A stretch of 57,823 nucleotides of DNA from Desulfovirgula thermocuniculi DSM 16036 (GCF_000429345.1 NZ_AUBR01000015.1:1-57823); one strand, 5' to 3'; shown: positions 8,055 to 17,019, numbered from the stretch's first letter. Notes: generated from the letters alone by a model not told the origin. A program made the numbers and translations.

Positions 8055-9513
8055 ACCCGCCGATGTGGTAACCATACCGGGCCGGATATATCCGGATGAG
8101 GCGGCAAAGGAAAGGCTCATCTCCTTCATGCGCCGGTTCCAGGCGGCCAAGCGCGCCGCTTACCAGGCGCTGAGGCGGGGAAAGGAACCGGGAGAAATCG
8201 TCAAAGACCTCTACCGGAAGTTCTTTCCCAACGCCCGCTGGTGCCAGTGGGCCGTGGAGGACGCAAAGGCCACCATCGAGAGCCAGAAAGAGCAGGTCAA
8301 AATGCATGTTTCGGACCTGGAGGCCAAGATAGAAAAGTCCGCGGAGAAGCTGGAGCGCACCAAAAACAAGCTTCACCGTCAGGGTTTGACTTTGCGGCTG
8401 AACAGACTCCGCGCCAAACTCGCTTACTGGAAAGGTTTCCTGGACCGCGATGAGGTCCCGCCCGCCGTCTTCGGCGGCAGGAAAAACCTGCTCCTCCTCC
8501 AGGAAGGAAAGCTCTCCAGGGAAGAGTGGCGGGAGCTGAGGTCAAACGCCTTTTACTCCGTGGGCCAGACCAACCAGAAAGGACTGGAGGGCCAGCATGG
8601 CAATGCCAATACGGAGGTAGTCTTCGACGAAGTTATTGGCTCCTTCCGGCTCAACATTTACATACCGCCGGAACCTGAGAATAAAAGCAACCGTAAGCGC
8701 CAAGAGGAAGACTGGGTAACCGTGCCTCTGGAGGTTTCCGCCCGCTACCGGAACCTGCTCCTCCGGTGTCTGGCTGGAGGCGGGCCGTACTCGGTGCGGG
8801 TGGTGCGCAGGGACGGCAGGTTCGACTGCCTCATTTCGCTTTCCCTGGGCGACACCGCGGAAGTGGACAAGAGCCAACCCGTGGGCGGGATAGACCTGAA
8901 CCCCGACGTGGTGGCCGTGACGGTGGTCCTGCCGGACGGCAACTTCAAGGTCTCCCGCTGTTTCTGGTGCTCGGATCTGGTGCACGCTTCCCACAACAAG
9001 AGGGAGTGGATCGCGGGCAACCTGGCCAGGGAGGTGGCCAGCTGGCTGGAATCTCTGGACGTAAAGCAGGTGGCCCTGGAGGAGCTGTCCTTCGCCCAGG
9101 ACCACGACACCAACCGCCTTTTCAACCGCATTACGCACAACTTCTGCAAGAAACTCCTGTTCAACCGTATCACCGTGGCCCTGAGGAAGCATGGCATCGC
9201 GGTGTTCACCGTGCCCGCGCATTTCACTTCGCTCATCGGCTTTTTCAAGTACGCCGAAACTTACGGGCTGTCCGCGCACCAGGCAGCGGCTTTAGTTATA
9301 GCCCGCCGGGCGCTGGGCTTCAAGGAGAAGGTGCCGAAGGCCCTGCTTCAGCTTCTCGGGCGCCCGCCCGGGGAAGGATGGGTGAACGCGAAGCTCTGGG
9401 GCAGACTTTTCGGCATGTTCAAGGCGGCCCGGAAAAAAGCCTCGCGCTATTTCAACACCAGAGCCTTTACTCCTTCCGCCTGGGTGGAGCACGTCTTTGC
9501 CGGAGCGGGTTAA
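8035..9513 (+). CDS. tnpB: TnpB-type RNA-guided nuclease homologue of IS607
   Basis: 492 residues. The ATG at 8035 has GGGAGG nine bases upstream. RuvC-I is clear as GGIDLNPDVVAV (Asp287), and RuvC-II as ALEELSF (Glu349). The normal C-terminal zinc finger (two CxxC pairs) is absent: after VPAHFTSLIG the chain goes straight to FKYAETYGLSAHQAAALVIA. That last stretch aligns with the RuvC-III block usually written DRDxNAAxNI, but lacks its Asp. A charged helical insertion (about 85-115) precedes the core. In the family, TnpB uses an RNA from the element's 3' end to cut DNA at the donor site. Whether this version cuts is open; it may belong to a lineage with a shifted catalytic residue. Confidence 0.9.
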   Translation: MRPGVSKPADVVTIPGRIYPDEAAKERLISFMRRFQAAKRAAYQALRRGKEPGEIVKDLYRKFFPNARWCQWAVEDAKATIESQKEQVKMHVSDLEAKIEKSAEKLERTKNKLHRQGLTLRLNRLRAKLAYWKGFLDRDEVPPAVFGGRKNLLLLQEGKLSREEWRELRSNAFYSVGQTNQKGLEGQHGNANTEVVFDEVIGSFRLNIYIPPEPENKSNRKRQEEDWVTVPLEVSARYRNLLLRCLAGGGPYSVRVVRRDGRFDCLISLSLGDTAEVDKSQPVGGIDLNPDVVAVTVVLPDGNFKVSRCFWCSDLVHASHNKREWIAGNLAREVASWLESLDVKQVALEELSFAQDHDTNRLFNRITHNFCKKLLFNRITVALRKHGIAVFTVPAHFTSLIGFFKYAETYGLSAHQAAALVIARRALGFKEKVPKALLQLLGRPPGEGWVNAKLWGRLFGMFKAARKKASRYFNTRAFTPSAWVEHVFAGAG

Positions 9514-9890
9514 AGTTCTTTTCTCTTAAGCCTGCCGTTCTTCCCTGCCGGGGCCGCCCGGGGTTCCGGCAACACCGTGCGGTGGGGGCAAAGGGACGGC
9601 GGGTAGGCGGGTAACTCCCCTTCCCGGTATGTGCCCGGGGCGGGTACCGCCTGCGGGAATTCCTCTGCAGCCCACAAATGTGGGACCCGCCTGAGGGACG
9701 GAAAAACGCCGGGAAGCGGCCCGGCAGCCGTGGGCCCGAGACCGGGAAGATGCGGGCCTTCCCCGTGAGGGGATGCCGGGCCGGCCAGACGGTGACGGAG
9801 GTAGCCGTCGGGGAGGCCGAGAAAAAAGGCCGATGAACTTGCACAACAAGTACCTGAGTGCAAAGCTAAAGGTTGCTTAGCTTTGTATAG
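9514..9890 (+). ncRNA. Putative omega/reRNA scaffold region downstream of tnpB
   Basis: About 375 bases after tnpB hold no supported gene. The stretch is very GC-rich with many short complementary blocks (for example TTCCCC/GGGGAT near 9760, and GGCCGAGAAAAAAGGCC near 9817). It ends with a perfect 9-bp hairpin: CAAAGCTAA (9861-9869) and TTAGCTTTG (9877-9885) with a seven-base loop. In TnpB elements the guide RNA covers the 3' end of tnpB and the right end of the element, and its guide is the flanking host DNA. Assignment here rests on position and structure only. Confidence 0.4.
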
Positions 9891-9930
9891 GGAAAGTTGA
9901 CCTCCACGGTGCATCCCTCTTTAACGGGCA

Positions 9931-12465
9931 TTATTCCACCCCGCGGTAAAAGTGGCCCTTGGTGAGGCCACCGGGGCTGTAACGGTAAAGGGCGTCCCGC
10001 AGCTTTTTGAGCTGCCCGGTTCTGCCGGCCAGGGCCAGTTCCAGGGCCTGCCTGTAGGCCCTTACGGTATCCCGGGTGTAATCCGGACCACGGCCCCGGG
10101 CGTCAATGCGGAGCACCCCCACCCTCATCTCCAAAAGTCCGGGCAGGTCATCGAGCAAGCAGAGATCCCGGGAGTTAAACAGGCGCATGCGGCAGAACTG
10201 ATCCATTTCCAGGGGGAAAAGGACCCCCAACCGGTCCCTCAAGGCAAAGCGCCTCCCCCGGCAGGGCGCCTCACAGCGCCTGCCGCCGGCAAAGCCCCCC
10301 AGGAGCCCCCCGGGGGCGCAGTAGCGGGAAACCATGAGCTCCAGGCGCCCCTGCACCAGCACTTCCACCCTCACGCCGGCGCCGGCCGCTATCTCTCCGA
10401 CCTGCTCTTTGGTCAGCTCCGGAGAAAGGGCCACCTGCACGGCGCCCTGCCCTGCCAGGCAGGCGGCGGTGTAAGGGTTAAAAACGTTGAAGGCCAGGTC
10501 GGCACAAACGGGCAGGCCGGACCTTGCCGCCCGCGCCAGCAGGCCCAGGTTGCCCACCAGGATGCCGTCGGCGCACAGCTCCTCTCCCAGCGCGCAGAGC
10601 CGTTCCACATGCGGCATCTCGTTATCGTGGACAATGCGGGGGGTGGAGAGGACAAAGCTAACCCCCGCCGCGCGGCAGATCTCCGCCCCCTGCCGAATTT
10701 CTCTTTCGCCCACCGGCGGCCCGCTCTTAAACCACTCCCCGCCAAAGTACACCTGGCCGGCCCCGGCGGCCACGGCGGCTTTTAGGGAAGCCAGGTCCGT
10801 GACCGCCACCGCCAGCACCGGGAGGCGGAGTTCCTTCTTCCCCCCTCTGCGCGCCGCAGGGAACTTCCTCCGGGCCTCCTCCATCCTGGCGGCAAAAACC
10901 TCTGCCGGCAGTGGCGGCGCCGGCCGGGCCGCCTCCTTGCGTGCTTCCTCCAGCCCCGCAATGGCCCGGCGCCTTGCGCGGTTAATATCGCTTGCCGGCA
11001 CCATAACCTTCTCGTCCAGCTCGCAGCGCACTTCCTTTAAGGCAAAGGGCGTGTTGCCCAGGCGGTCCAGCTGCTGCCTTAAAAAATCCGGCGTCAAAGG
11101 GGCGGTGGCGGCAGGCTGGGCGGGAAATTCGCCGTGCGCGCTACCCGCGTTGCCCTCTTCGTCCCTCACCTCCAGATAAAGGGGCTCGTTCATCCTGGCG
11201 CGCACCAAAAAGCTCACCGGGATCTTGCGCCTCTCCTGCGGGGAAGCAAAGGTAGCCCGCGCCTTCTCCACCAGGGCGGCATCGTGCGTCTTGAAAAGGC
11301 GGTCCCCCGGCCGGACACCTTCAGGCAGGAATATTTCCGCCACCGCCCCGGCCGGCGCCTCCTCTACCTGCTGCCCGCCTACCCGCAGGGCGTGCACCAC
11401 CGCTCCCAGGCGCCCCCCGTGGCTGACCCAAACCTCCACCCCGTCCCCCTCCCGCAGGGGCTCCTCCAGCTTGACCTGCGCCCGGCGGCTCTCCCGCTCG
11501 TAGCGCACCACCCGCCCCAGGAAGAGGCCGCGGTTGTTGGGGCGCCTGGTGCTCATCAGGTCCTGGCCGGGGTGGCCGAAGAAGTACCCGGTGGTAAAGT
11601 CCCGGTTAAAGATCTGCGCCAGGTCTCGGGCCTCTTCCGGCAGGAGGTAAAATTCCCCCCGCAGGGCGCGGTCGATGAGCTCCCGGTAAATGCGCACCAC
11701 CGTGGCCACGTACTCCGCCCTTTTCATGCGCCCCTCAATTTTAAAGGCATCGATGCCGGCATTAATAAGCTCCGGCAGGCGGGAGGAGAGGTTTAAATCG
11801 CGGGGGCTCAAGAGGTGTTCCCCCGCTTCTTTTGGCTCCACCAGGGGGCGCCCCTTTTCGTCCACCAGCGCGTAGCGCAGCCGGCACGGCTGGGCGCAGC
11901 GGCCCCTGTTGCCGCTCCGCCCCCCTATCATGCTGGAAAAGAGGCACTGGCCGGAGTAGCAGATGCAAAGCGCCCCGTGGATAAAAACTTCCAGCTGCAT
12001 GTCAGTAGCCCTTTTAATGGCGGCAACCTCGGCCAGGCCCATCTCCCGCGCCAGGATCACCCTCTTGAAGCCAAGCTCCTCGAGCTTTTTCACGGCCGGC
12101 AGGTTGTGCACGGTCACCTGCGTGCTGGCGTGTATATCCAGCTCAGGTATTACTTCCCTCGCCAGAGCGGCCAACCCCAGGTCCTGCACGATCACCGCGT
12201 CGGCGCCCGCGCGCTGCAGGAAGTGCAGGAAGCGAAGGGCCTCCCGCACTTCCTGCTCCGCCAGCAGAATGTTTACGGTGACGTAAACCTTGACCCCCCG
12301 CACGTGGGCGTAATCTATGGCCCGCTGCAGCTCTGCTTCCTCAAAGTTGGTCGCCCCGATGCGCGCGTTGAAGGCTTTGCCCCCCAGGTATACGGCATCG
12401 GCACCGTTTTGCACCGCCGCCACCAGGGAATCCCAGTCGCCGGCCGGGGCCAGCAGCTCAACCAA
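9931..12465 (-). CDS. Peptidase U32 family protein (collagenase-like)
   Basis: 844 residues, two tandem TIM-barrel-like halves. The first half carries the family core: ELLAPAGDWDSLVAAVQNGADAVY (as ELLAPAGDWDSL), IHGALCICYSGQCLFSSMIG and NRGRCAQPCRLRY with its cysteines. The second half repeats this pattern in shorter form (QGRLELMVSRYCAPGG, RRCEAPCRGRRF). U32 proteins include RlhA, TrhP and UbiU/V, where the cysteines hold an FeS cluster and the proteins hydroxylate RNA or quinones; true protease activity is doubtful for most. The best start is TTG at 12465, eight bases after AAGGAGGT, not the upstream ATG at 12522. It was probably next to mutS2 before IS607 arrived. Confidence 0.9.
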   Translation of the reverse strand: MVELLAPAGDWDSLVAAVQNGADAVYLGGKAFNARIGATNFEEAELQRAIDYAHVRGVKVYVTVNILLAEQEVREALRFLHFLQRAGADAVIVQDLGLAALAREVIPELDIHASTQVTVHNLPAVKKLEELGFKRVILAREMGLAEVAAIKRATDMQLEVFIHGALCICYSGQCLFSSMIGGRSGNRGRCAQPCRLRYALVDEKGRPLVEPKEAGEHLLSPRDLNLSSRLPELINAGIDAFKIEGRMKRAEYVATVVRIYRELIDRALRGEFYLLPEEARDLAQIFNRDFTTGYFFGHPGQDLMSTRRPNNRGLFLGRVVRYERESRRAQVKLEEPLREGDGVEVWVSHGGRLGAVVHALRVGGQQVEEAPAGAVAEIFLPEGVRPGDRLFKTHDAALVEKARATFASPQERRKIPVSFLVRARMNEPLYLEVRDEEGNAGSAHGEFPAQPAATAPLTPDFLRQQLDRLGNTPFALKEVRCELDEKVMVPASDINRARRRAIAGLEEARKEAARPAPPLPAEVFAARMEEARRKFPAARRGGKKELRLPVLAVAVTDLASLKAAVAAGAGQVYFGGEWFKSGPPVGEREIRQGAEICRAAGVSFVLSTPRIVHDNEMPHVERLCALGEELCADGILVGNLGLLARAARSGLPVCADLAFNVFNPYTAACLAGQGAVQVALSPELTKEQVGEIAAGAGVRVEVLVQGRLELMVSRYCAPGGLLGGFAGGRRCEAPCRGRRFALRDRLGVLFPLEMDQFCRMRLFNSRDLCLLDDLPGLLEMRVGVLRIDARGRGPDYTRDTVRAYRQALELALAGRTGQLKKLRDALYRYSPGGLTKGHFYRGVE

Positions 12466-12542
12466 GGGACCGTACCTCCTTGCCAGGCAGGAATTATTTA
12501 ACTTCCTGTCGAAAACGGTCATGTCAGGAAGAGGTGAGCCCC

Positions 12543-13295
12543 TTGAAGAAAAAATCCATTCTCGTGGTGGAAGATTCCACCCTCACCCGCTTTTCCGTAA
12601 AGAAACACCTGGAAGGCAAGGGCTACGAGGTGGTGGAGGCTACCAGCGGCGAAGAGGCCCTGGCCAAAATAGCGCAGCGGCTGTCCCCCTTCGACCTGGT
12701 GATCATCGACATACACCTCCCCGGCATGGACGGCCTGACCGTGGCGAAAAAAATAAGGGAAAATCCCCAGTACCGCTACGTACCGCTGATGTGCCTGACC
12801 GCCGACGCCAAGGCTTCCACCGTAAAGGAGGCCATCCACGCGGGGGCCGTGGACTACCTGCGCAAGCCCTTTAGCCTCGAGGAACTCCTGCACAGGGTGG
12901 AAAGGATCGTGGGCCGCGCCGCCGCGGAGGAGCCGGCGGAGGTGCTGGAGAGGGTCCTCCGCCTGGAAGCCAACCGCGCCCAGAGGGGGAACCTCAAGTT
13001 TTCTCTGGTGCTGGCCAGGAGAAAGGCTCCGGGCAGGGCAAACGCTGCCGACATCAAAAGGTACATCGAGGGCAAGCTGCGCGAAATCGATGAGGTCATA
13101 CCCCTGGAGGAAAACCTCCTGGCCCTGGTCCTCCCCCTGACCGACCGCAGCGGCGCCGAAGTGGTGGTTAAAAAAGTGCAGGAGTGGGTCGGGGGGAAAG
13201 ACTGGCATTTTGGGATGGCCGTCTTCCCCGAGGACGGCAGGAGCGGGCCGGAGCTTTTAGCCTCCGCCAGAAAGGCGCTGGCCGGAGAACTATGA
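12543..13295 (+). CDS. Response regulator with degenerate GGDEF-like output domain
   Basis: 250 residues. The receiver domain is complete: acidic pair E10-D11, phosphoacceptor D56 (IIDIHLPGMDG), T86 and K108 (LRKPF). After a linker, residues about 140-250 look like a worn-down GGDEF fold: the end FGMAVFPEDGRSGPELLASA matches the C-terminal GGDEF pattern, but no GGDEF or related signature is present, so cyclic-di-GMP synthesis is not expected. The TTG start at 12543 follows GAGGTGA. It is divergent from the U32 gene and overlaps the NIF3-like gene end by six bases. No histidine kinase is in the window. Confidence 0.85.
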   Translation: MKKKSILVVEDSTLTRFSVKKHLEGKGYEVVEATSGEEALAKIAQRLSPFDLVIIDIHLPGMDGLTVAKKIRENPQYRYVPLMCLTADAKASTVKEAIHAGAVDYLRKPFSLEELLHRVERIVGRAAAEEPAEVLERVLRLEANRAQRGNLKFSLVLARRKAPGRANAADIKRYIEGKLREIDEVIPLEENLLALVLPLTDRSGAEVVVKKVQEWVGGKDWHFGMAVFPEDGRSGPELLASARKALAGEL

Positions 13296-14246
13296 GCGGC
13301 GGGAGAAGCGCAAAAGACCCGCGCAGGGCACGACCTCCACACCCCTGGCCTCCAGCTCGTCCAGGAAAAGGTTCATGCCCAGGGAGTCGCTGGCCATGTG
13401 GCCGGCCACGATAACGTTGATGTGGTTTTTTTCCGCCTCCTTGCGGTGCTTTTCGTTTATGTGCATGACCAGGAGGGTGCCCACGCCCGCCTGGGCGAGC
13501 TTGGCATAGGCGTCCTCCGAGCCGCTGGTTCCCCCGGTCATGTCCACCATCACCTTCCCTGCCCGCCGCTCCTTGCTCCCCACCACAATGGCCGGCCCCG
13601 CCTGGTACTTGACCGCCTCCCGGTACTCCGGCTGCTCCTTGAGGAGCTTCAAGATATCCCCCAGCGTCTCCGGCTTTTGCTCGTCCATCTGTTTTTGCAG
13701 GAAGCTGGCCACAAGGTTGTCCGTCACCGTGTGGGCGCACATGAAGGCCAGGCCCAGAAGGCGCGCGGCATCCACGGCCCTGTTGTGGTTTAAGGGCATG
13801 AGCCCCCGCTTGACCTCGGCAATGCGGGAGGCCATGATGCCCTCGGCAATGTTAATGGGCACGCCAAAGCGGGCCAGAAGGTCCTCCTGCAGGTGCATGA
13901 CCTGGTAGAGGGCGGCCATGGCCTTGCCCTCGGGGTGGTGGGAGATGATGAGGTCCACCGGGCAGCCCCTCTCCCCCAGGCGGTCGGCCAGCAGCACCTC
14001 CCCCACCTCCATGTCAATGCCCGCCAGCACCCGCCGCACTTCCTTTTCCGGATCTCCCGCCAGGATGCGCGTGTCGTCATAGGGGTTCTGCAGGCGCTCC
14101 GGGTCGTACTCCTTCTTTTCTTCCTCCTTTAGTTCCTCGTACTTTTCCTTCTCGCGGGCCAGGAGCTTCTGCACGGCTTCCAGGCCCCGGGGATCGCTCT
14201 CCATCCCCATTTTAACCGCCAGCTCGTAGATTTCGCGGAGTTTCAA
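13290..14246 (-). CDS. NIF3-like protein (NGG1p-interacting factor 3 family)
   Basis: 318 residues. It matches a clostridial branch of the NIF3/DUF34 family: a metal-site motif LIISHHPEGKAMAAL, the later HINEKHRKEAEKNHINVIVAGH segment, and GHMASDSLGMN. NIF3 proteins bind two metal ions; a GTP cyclohydrolase-like or cofactor-repair role has been proposed, not settled. The N-terminal 70 residues are charged and helical. The TTG at 14246 is preferred because the upstream GTG overlaps the AGGAGGTG ribosome site. It follows the glycosylase gene closely and is likely in the same operon. Confidence 0.8.
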   Translation of the reverse strand: MKLREIYELAVKMGMESDPRGLEAVQKLLAREKEKYEELKEEEKKEYDPERLQNPYDDTRILAGDPEKEVRRVLAGIDMEVGEVLLADRLGERGCPVDLIISHHPEGKAMAALYQVMHLQEDLLARFGVPINIAEGIMASRIAEVKRGLMPLNHNRAVDAARLLGLAFMCAHTVTDNLVASFLQKQMDEQKPETLGDILKLLKEQPEYREAVKYQAGPAIVVGSKERRAGKVMVDMTGGTSGSEDAYAKLAQAGVGTLLVMHINEKHRKEAEKNHINVIVAGHMASDSLGMNLFLDELEARGVEVVPCAGLLRFSRRS

Positions 14247-14261
14247 AAGGAAAAACACCTC

Positions 14262-14852
14262 CTATTTTCTGGAAACGTAAGGCGACCCCTCCAGGTAAAA
14301 GCGCAAGGGGAGATCGCGCCCTTCGGTGACGCCAATGCGGGTGGTGGTCACCAGCTTGAGGGAGGCATGGCGCCCCCGGCAGATGTACAGGGGCTCCCTG
14401 GTTAAATCATAACCATTGTGGGCCCGCGTAATGCCCATGGCCTCCACCAGCCGCGCCGGACCGCTGCACAGTTCGGTGATCTTTTCCCTCCCGCGCCGGC
14501 GGCGCATGAGCTCAATTCCCGCCACGGGCTCCAGGGCCCTGATGAGCACCGCCTCGCCCACCCCTTCTTCCCGCGTAACCACGTTAAAGCAAAAGTGCAT
14601 GCCGTAAATGAAGTACACGTAGGCGTGCCCGGGAGGGCCGAACATCACCCGGTTGCGCGGCGTCATGCCCCGGGCGGCGTGGCAGGCGGGGTCGCCCTGC
14701 AAATAGGCCTCCGTTTCCACAATCATGCCTGCCGTGAGGCCTTCCGGGCTGCGGTGGACCAGGTAATGGCCGATGAGCTCTTTGGCCACGGTCACGGTAT
14801 CCCGGGCGTAAAAGGAGCGCGGCAGGATCTCCGAGAGCTTGAACGGAACCAC
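14262..14852 (-). CDS. DNA-3-methyladenine glycosylase (AAG/MPG family)
   Basis: 196 residues, the usual family length. It removes alkylated purines in base excision repair. Family marks are [16 protein letters not shown], the catalytic region [16 protein letters not shown] (Glu in ETEAY), [20 protein letters not shown] (as [14 protein letters not shown]) and [15 protein letters not shown]. The start is GTG, five bases after the polX stop codon, so translation is probably coupled. With polX next to it, this part of the operon looks like a small repair module. Confidence 0.95.
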   Translation of the reverse strand: MVPFKLSEILPRSFYARDTVTVAKELIGHYLVHRSPEGLTAGMIVETEAYLQGDPACHAARGMTPRNRVMFGPPGHAYVYFIYGMHFCFNVVTREEGVGEAVLIRALEPVAGIELMRRRRGREKITELCSGPARLVEAMGITRAHNGYDLTREPLYICRGRHASLKLVTTTRIGVTEGRDLPLRFYLEGSPYVSRK

Positions 14853-14856
14853 CCCT

Positions 14857-16611
14857 TTAGCTGCGGCCCAGGATTTTCAGCAGGTCAGGCAGGTCCATGG
14901 TGTTCACCACATCTTCCGGGCTCAGCCAGGCCCTACGGGCCACGGCCACGCCGTAAACCACTTCGTCAAGGCGCCGCAAGTCATGGGCATCGCTGTTTAT
15001 GGCCACCTTCACGCCGTACTGGCGGGCCAGGCGGGCGTAGTGGGGGTCTAAATCCAGGCGGTCGGGCGAGGAGTTTATCTCCAGGATCTTGCCGTATTTG
15101 GCCGCCGCCTCCAGCACCCTCTCCATATCCACGGCGTAGGCCTCCCTTTCTCCCAGCAGGCGCCCTGTGGGATGGGCGATGATGTCCACATGCTCGTTTT
15201 TGATGGCCTCCAGGAGGCGCCCGGTAATGGTTTCCCTGTCCTGGCGGAAGCCGCTGTGTATAGAGGCCACCACCACGTCCGCCCCGGCCAGGACTTCCTC
15301 CGGGAAGTCGAGGCCCCCCCTGGGCAGGATCTCCACCTCAACGCCCGTTAGCACGCGGAAATCCTTCTCCTTCTCGTTCAGCTCCCGGATGAAGCGGTGT
15401 TGCTCCTCCAGGCGCTCCAGGGAAAGCCCCCTGGCCACCCCCAGGGAGCGGGAGTGGTCGGTAATGGCTATGTACCGGTAGCCCTTCTCCTTTGCCCGCT
15501 GTACCAGCTGGAGGATGGAGCTGGCCCCGTCGCTCCAGTCGCTGTGCACGTGCAGGTCGCCCTTTATATCGCCCGGCTCTATCAGGCGCGGGGGTTCGGG
15601 CCGCACGGCAGCCTCCAGCTCCTCCCCGCCTTCCCGCAGCTCGGGTGGCACCGGCCAGAGCCCCAGCCGGCGGTACACCTCCTGTTCCGCCTGCGGCAAC
15701 GGCGCACCGGGGAACTCGGGAACCGGCTGGGTTGCGTCCCCCGCCGCCGGAGGAAAGAGCAGGTCCTCAGGCGAAACGCCCTTGCGGCGGGCAAGGGCAA
15801 AGAGCCTTGCGCAGTGCTCCTCGCTACCGGTGGCTTTTACCAGGGCTACGCCGTATTCCTCCGGCTTCACCACGCGGAGTTCCACCGGCACGCCCCACCA
15901 GGTCTGCACCCGTATCCCGCCGTTCCCCTGCCAGGCCACCTCCCGCACCCGCTTGTGGGCGGCCAGCGCGCCCAGCACCGGCTCCGCGCCTTTAGCCGCG
16001 GCCACCAGGAGGATCTCGCCCACCGTTTCCTGCCAGCGCCGCACGCCCCCGGCCACGCTCACGGCCAAAACGCCGGGCGCCTCACGCACGCATTCGGCCA
16101 GCTCCCGCGCCAGCTCCCGGGCCAGAGGCAGGAGGACCTCTCCCTGGCGCCTGCGCACCAGCTCGATGCTGCGCAGGATCTCCATTTCCGTCTTCACGCC
16201 CATGCCCTTTAAGGCGCGCACCTTTTTCTCCCGCGCCGCCCGCTCCAGCTCCTCGAGGCTGGTGACCCCCAGCTGCTCGTATAAAAAGCGGGCCCGCCGG
16301 GGGCCTATGCCCGGCAGGGCCATGATCTCCAGGATTCCCGCCGGCACCTCCTGGCGCAGTGCTTTAAGCTTCTCCATCTCGCCTTTGGTGAGCAGTTCCC
16401 CGATCTTGGCCAGGATGTTCCTGCCGATCCCCGGAATTTTGCCCAGGGTACCCTGCCGGTACAACTCCTCCGCCGGGCGCTCAAGGCCGGCAATGATCTT
16501 TGCCGCGCGCCTGTATGCCCTTACCTTGAAAAAGTCCTCCCCCAGAAATTCCAGGATGTCGGCCAGCTCCCGCAAGGCCCAGGAAATCTCCATGTTGTGC
16601 ACGGCTGCCAA
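14857..16611 (-). CDS. polX: PolX-type protein with PHP domain; polymerase centre altered
   Basis: 584 residues. The N-terminal part has the helix-hairpin-helix lyase region ([18 protein letters not shown]). The palm has [18 protein letters not shown] where family X polymerases have the GDID pattern: the two metal-binding Asp are Glu199 and Leu201, and the third Asp is Glu244 (VELRVV). The C-terminal PHP domain is intact: [25 protein letters not shown] and NSDAH. In family members PHP gives 3'-5' exonuclease or AP-endonuclease activity. So the nuclease side is expected to work and the polymerase side may not. The TTG at 16611 and an ATG at 16593 are both possible starts; neither has a strong ribosome site. 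Confidence 0.88.
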   Translation of the reverse strand: MAAVHNMEISWALRELADILEFLGEDFFKVRAYRRAAKIIAGLERPAEELYRQGTLGKIPGIGRNILAKIGELLTKGEMEKLKALRQEVPAGILEIMALPGIGPRRARFLYEQLGVTSLEELERAAREKKVRALKGMGVKTEMEILRSIELVRRRQGEVLLPLARELARELAECVREAPGVLAVSVAGGVRRWQETVGEILLVAAAKGAEPVLGALAAHKRVREVAWQGNGGIRVQTWWGVPVELRVVKPEEYGVALVKATGSEEHCARLFALARRKGVSPEDLLFPPAAGDATQPVPEFPGAPLPQAEQEVYRRLGLWPVPPELREGGEELEAAVRPEPPRLIEPGDIKGDLHVHSDWSDGASSILQLVQRAKEKGYRYIAITDHSRSLGVARGLSLERLEEQHRFIRELNEKEKDFRVLTGVEVEILPRGGLDFPEEVLAGADVVVASIHSGFRQDRETITGRLLEAIKNEHVDIIAHPTGRLLGEREAYAVDMERVLEAAAKYGKILEINSSPDRLDLDPHYARLARQYGVKVAINSDAHDLRRLDEVVYGVAVARRAWLSPEDVVNTMDLPDLLKILGRS

Positions 16612-16629
16612 GACCCCACTTCCACCTGA

Positions 16630-16652
16630 CAGCCCCGGCTTAACCGGGGCTG
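16630..16652 (-). other. Intercistronic hairpin between zapA and polX
   Basis: A perfect 9-bp stem (CAGCCCCGG/CCGGGGCTG) with a five-base loop lies just after the zapA stop and 19 bases before the polX start. It has no T run, so it is more likely an mRNA stability or processing element than a terminator. Confidence 0.6.
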
Positions 16653-16657
16653 CAGGA

Positions 16658-16945
16658 TTACTTGGCCCTCTTTTCCATTTCCAGAAGCTCTATGAGCTCG
16701 TCGTACTCTTTCTGCAGCTTCATCAACTCGTCGGCAATATTTAAAGCGGTCAGCAGGGCCGCTTTGGTCAAGCCCAGGCGGGGGTTGCGGGTCATAATCT
16801 GGCGGAGCTTCTGGTTCACATACTGGGCCAGCATGCGCAGGTAGTCCTCCGGGGCGTTGCCCTTGAGTATATAATACTCCCCGAAAATCTCTACTTCCAC
16901 CCGGGTTTCCTGCTTATCCTCCGGCTTTCCCTCTTGCTTCCCCAT
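16658..16945 (-). CDS. zapA: Cell division protein ZapA
   Basis: 95 residues. ZapA is a small dimeric protein that cross-links FtsZ filaments at the division site. The family pattern is clear: a beta-rich N-terminus (VEVEIFGEYYILKG), then YVNQKLRQIM, a central helix with TKAALLTALNIADELMKL, and a C-terminal coiled coil (EYDELIELLEME). Its place next to pheT and polX is common in Firmicutes. The start is ATG. Confidence 0.93.
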   Translation of the reverse strand: MGKQEGKPEDKQETRVEVEIFGEYYILKGNAPEDYLRMLAQYVNQKLRQIMTRNPRLGLTKAALLTALNIADELMKLQKEYDELIELLEMEKRAK

Positions 16946-17019
16946 CGGCGGCCTTCCCCCTGGCTTTTTTCAAATTGTTACACCTTTCGCCGAAACCAGG
17001 GGTAATTCCTTCTCCAAAC

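Larger units (their letters stand above)
7391..9890 (+). mobile_element. IS607-family insertion element
   Basis: The element holds a MerR-headed serine recombinase, an overlapping tnpB and a structured 3' non-coding part, the standard IS607 layout. Both ends are approximate. The left end must lie after the mutS2 Shine-Dalgarno site (about 7390) and before the tnpA start. The right end is taken just after a 9-bp hairpin at 9861-9885. IS607 elements have no terminal inverted repeats and make no long target duplication, so the ends cannot be fixed by eye. It separates two minus-strand genes (U32 peptidase and mutS2) that were probably adjacent before. Confidence 0.75.

Noticed and set aside
8035-9513. 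TnpB as a domesticated nuclease-dead regulator of flagellin
   Set aside because: Such regulators exist next to flagellin genes in enterobacteria, but this gene is in an intact-looking IS607 element beside its recombinase, 21 kb from flagellin, with RuvC-I and RuvC-II residues kept.
8766-9614. 282-codon frame overlapping tnpB
   Set aside because: It is a shifted frame of tnpB, Arg- and Gly-rich, without ribosome site or motif.
9467-9914. Minus-strand frames of 107-134 codons after tnpB
   Set aside because: Pro/Arg-rich products without family pattern, in a stretch better explained as a structured non-coding part of the IS607 element.
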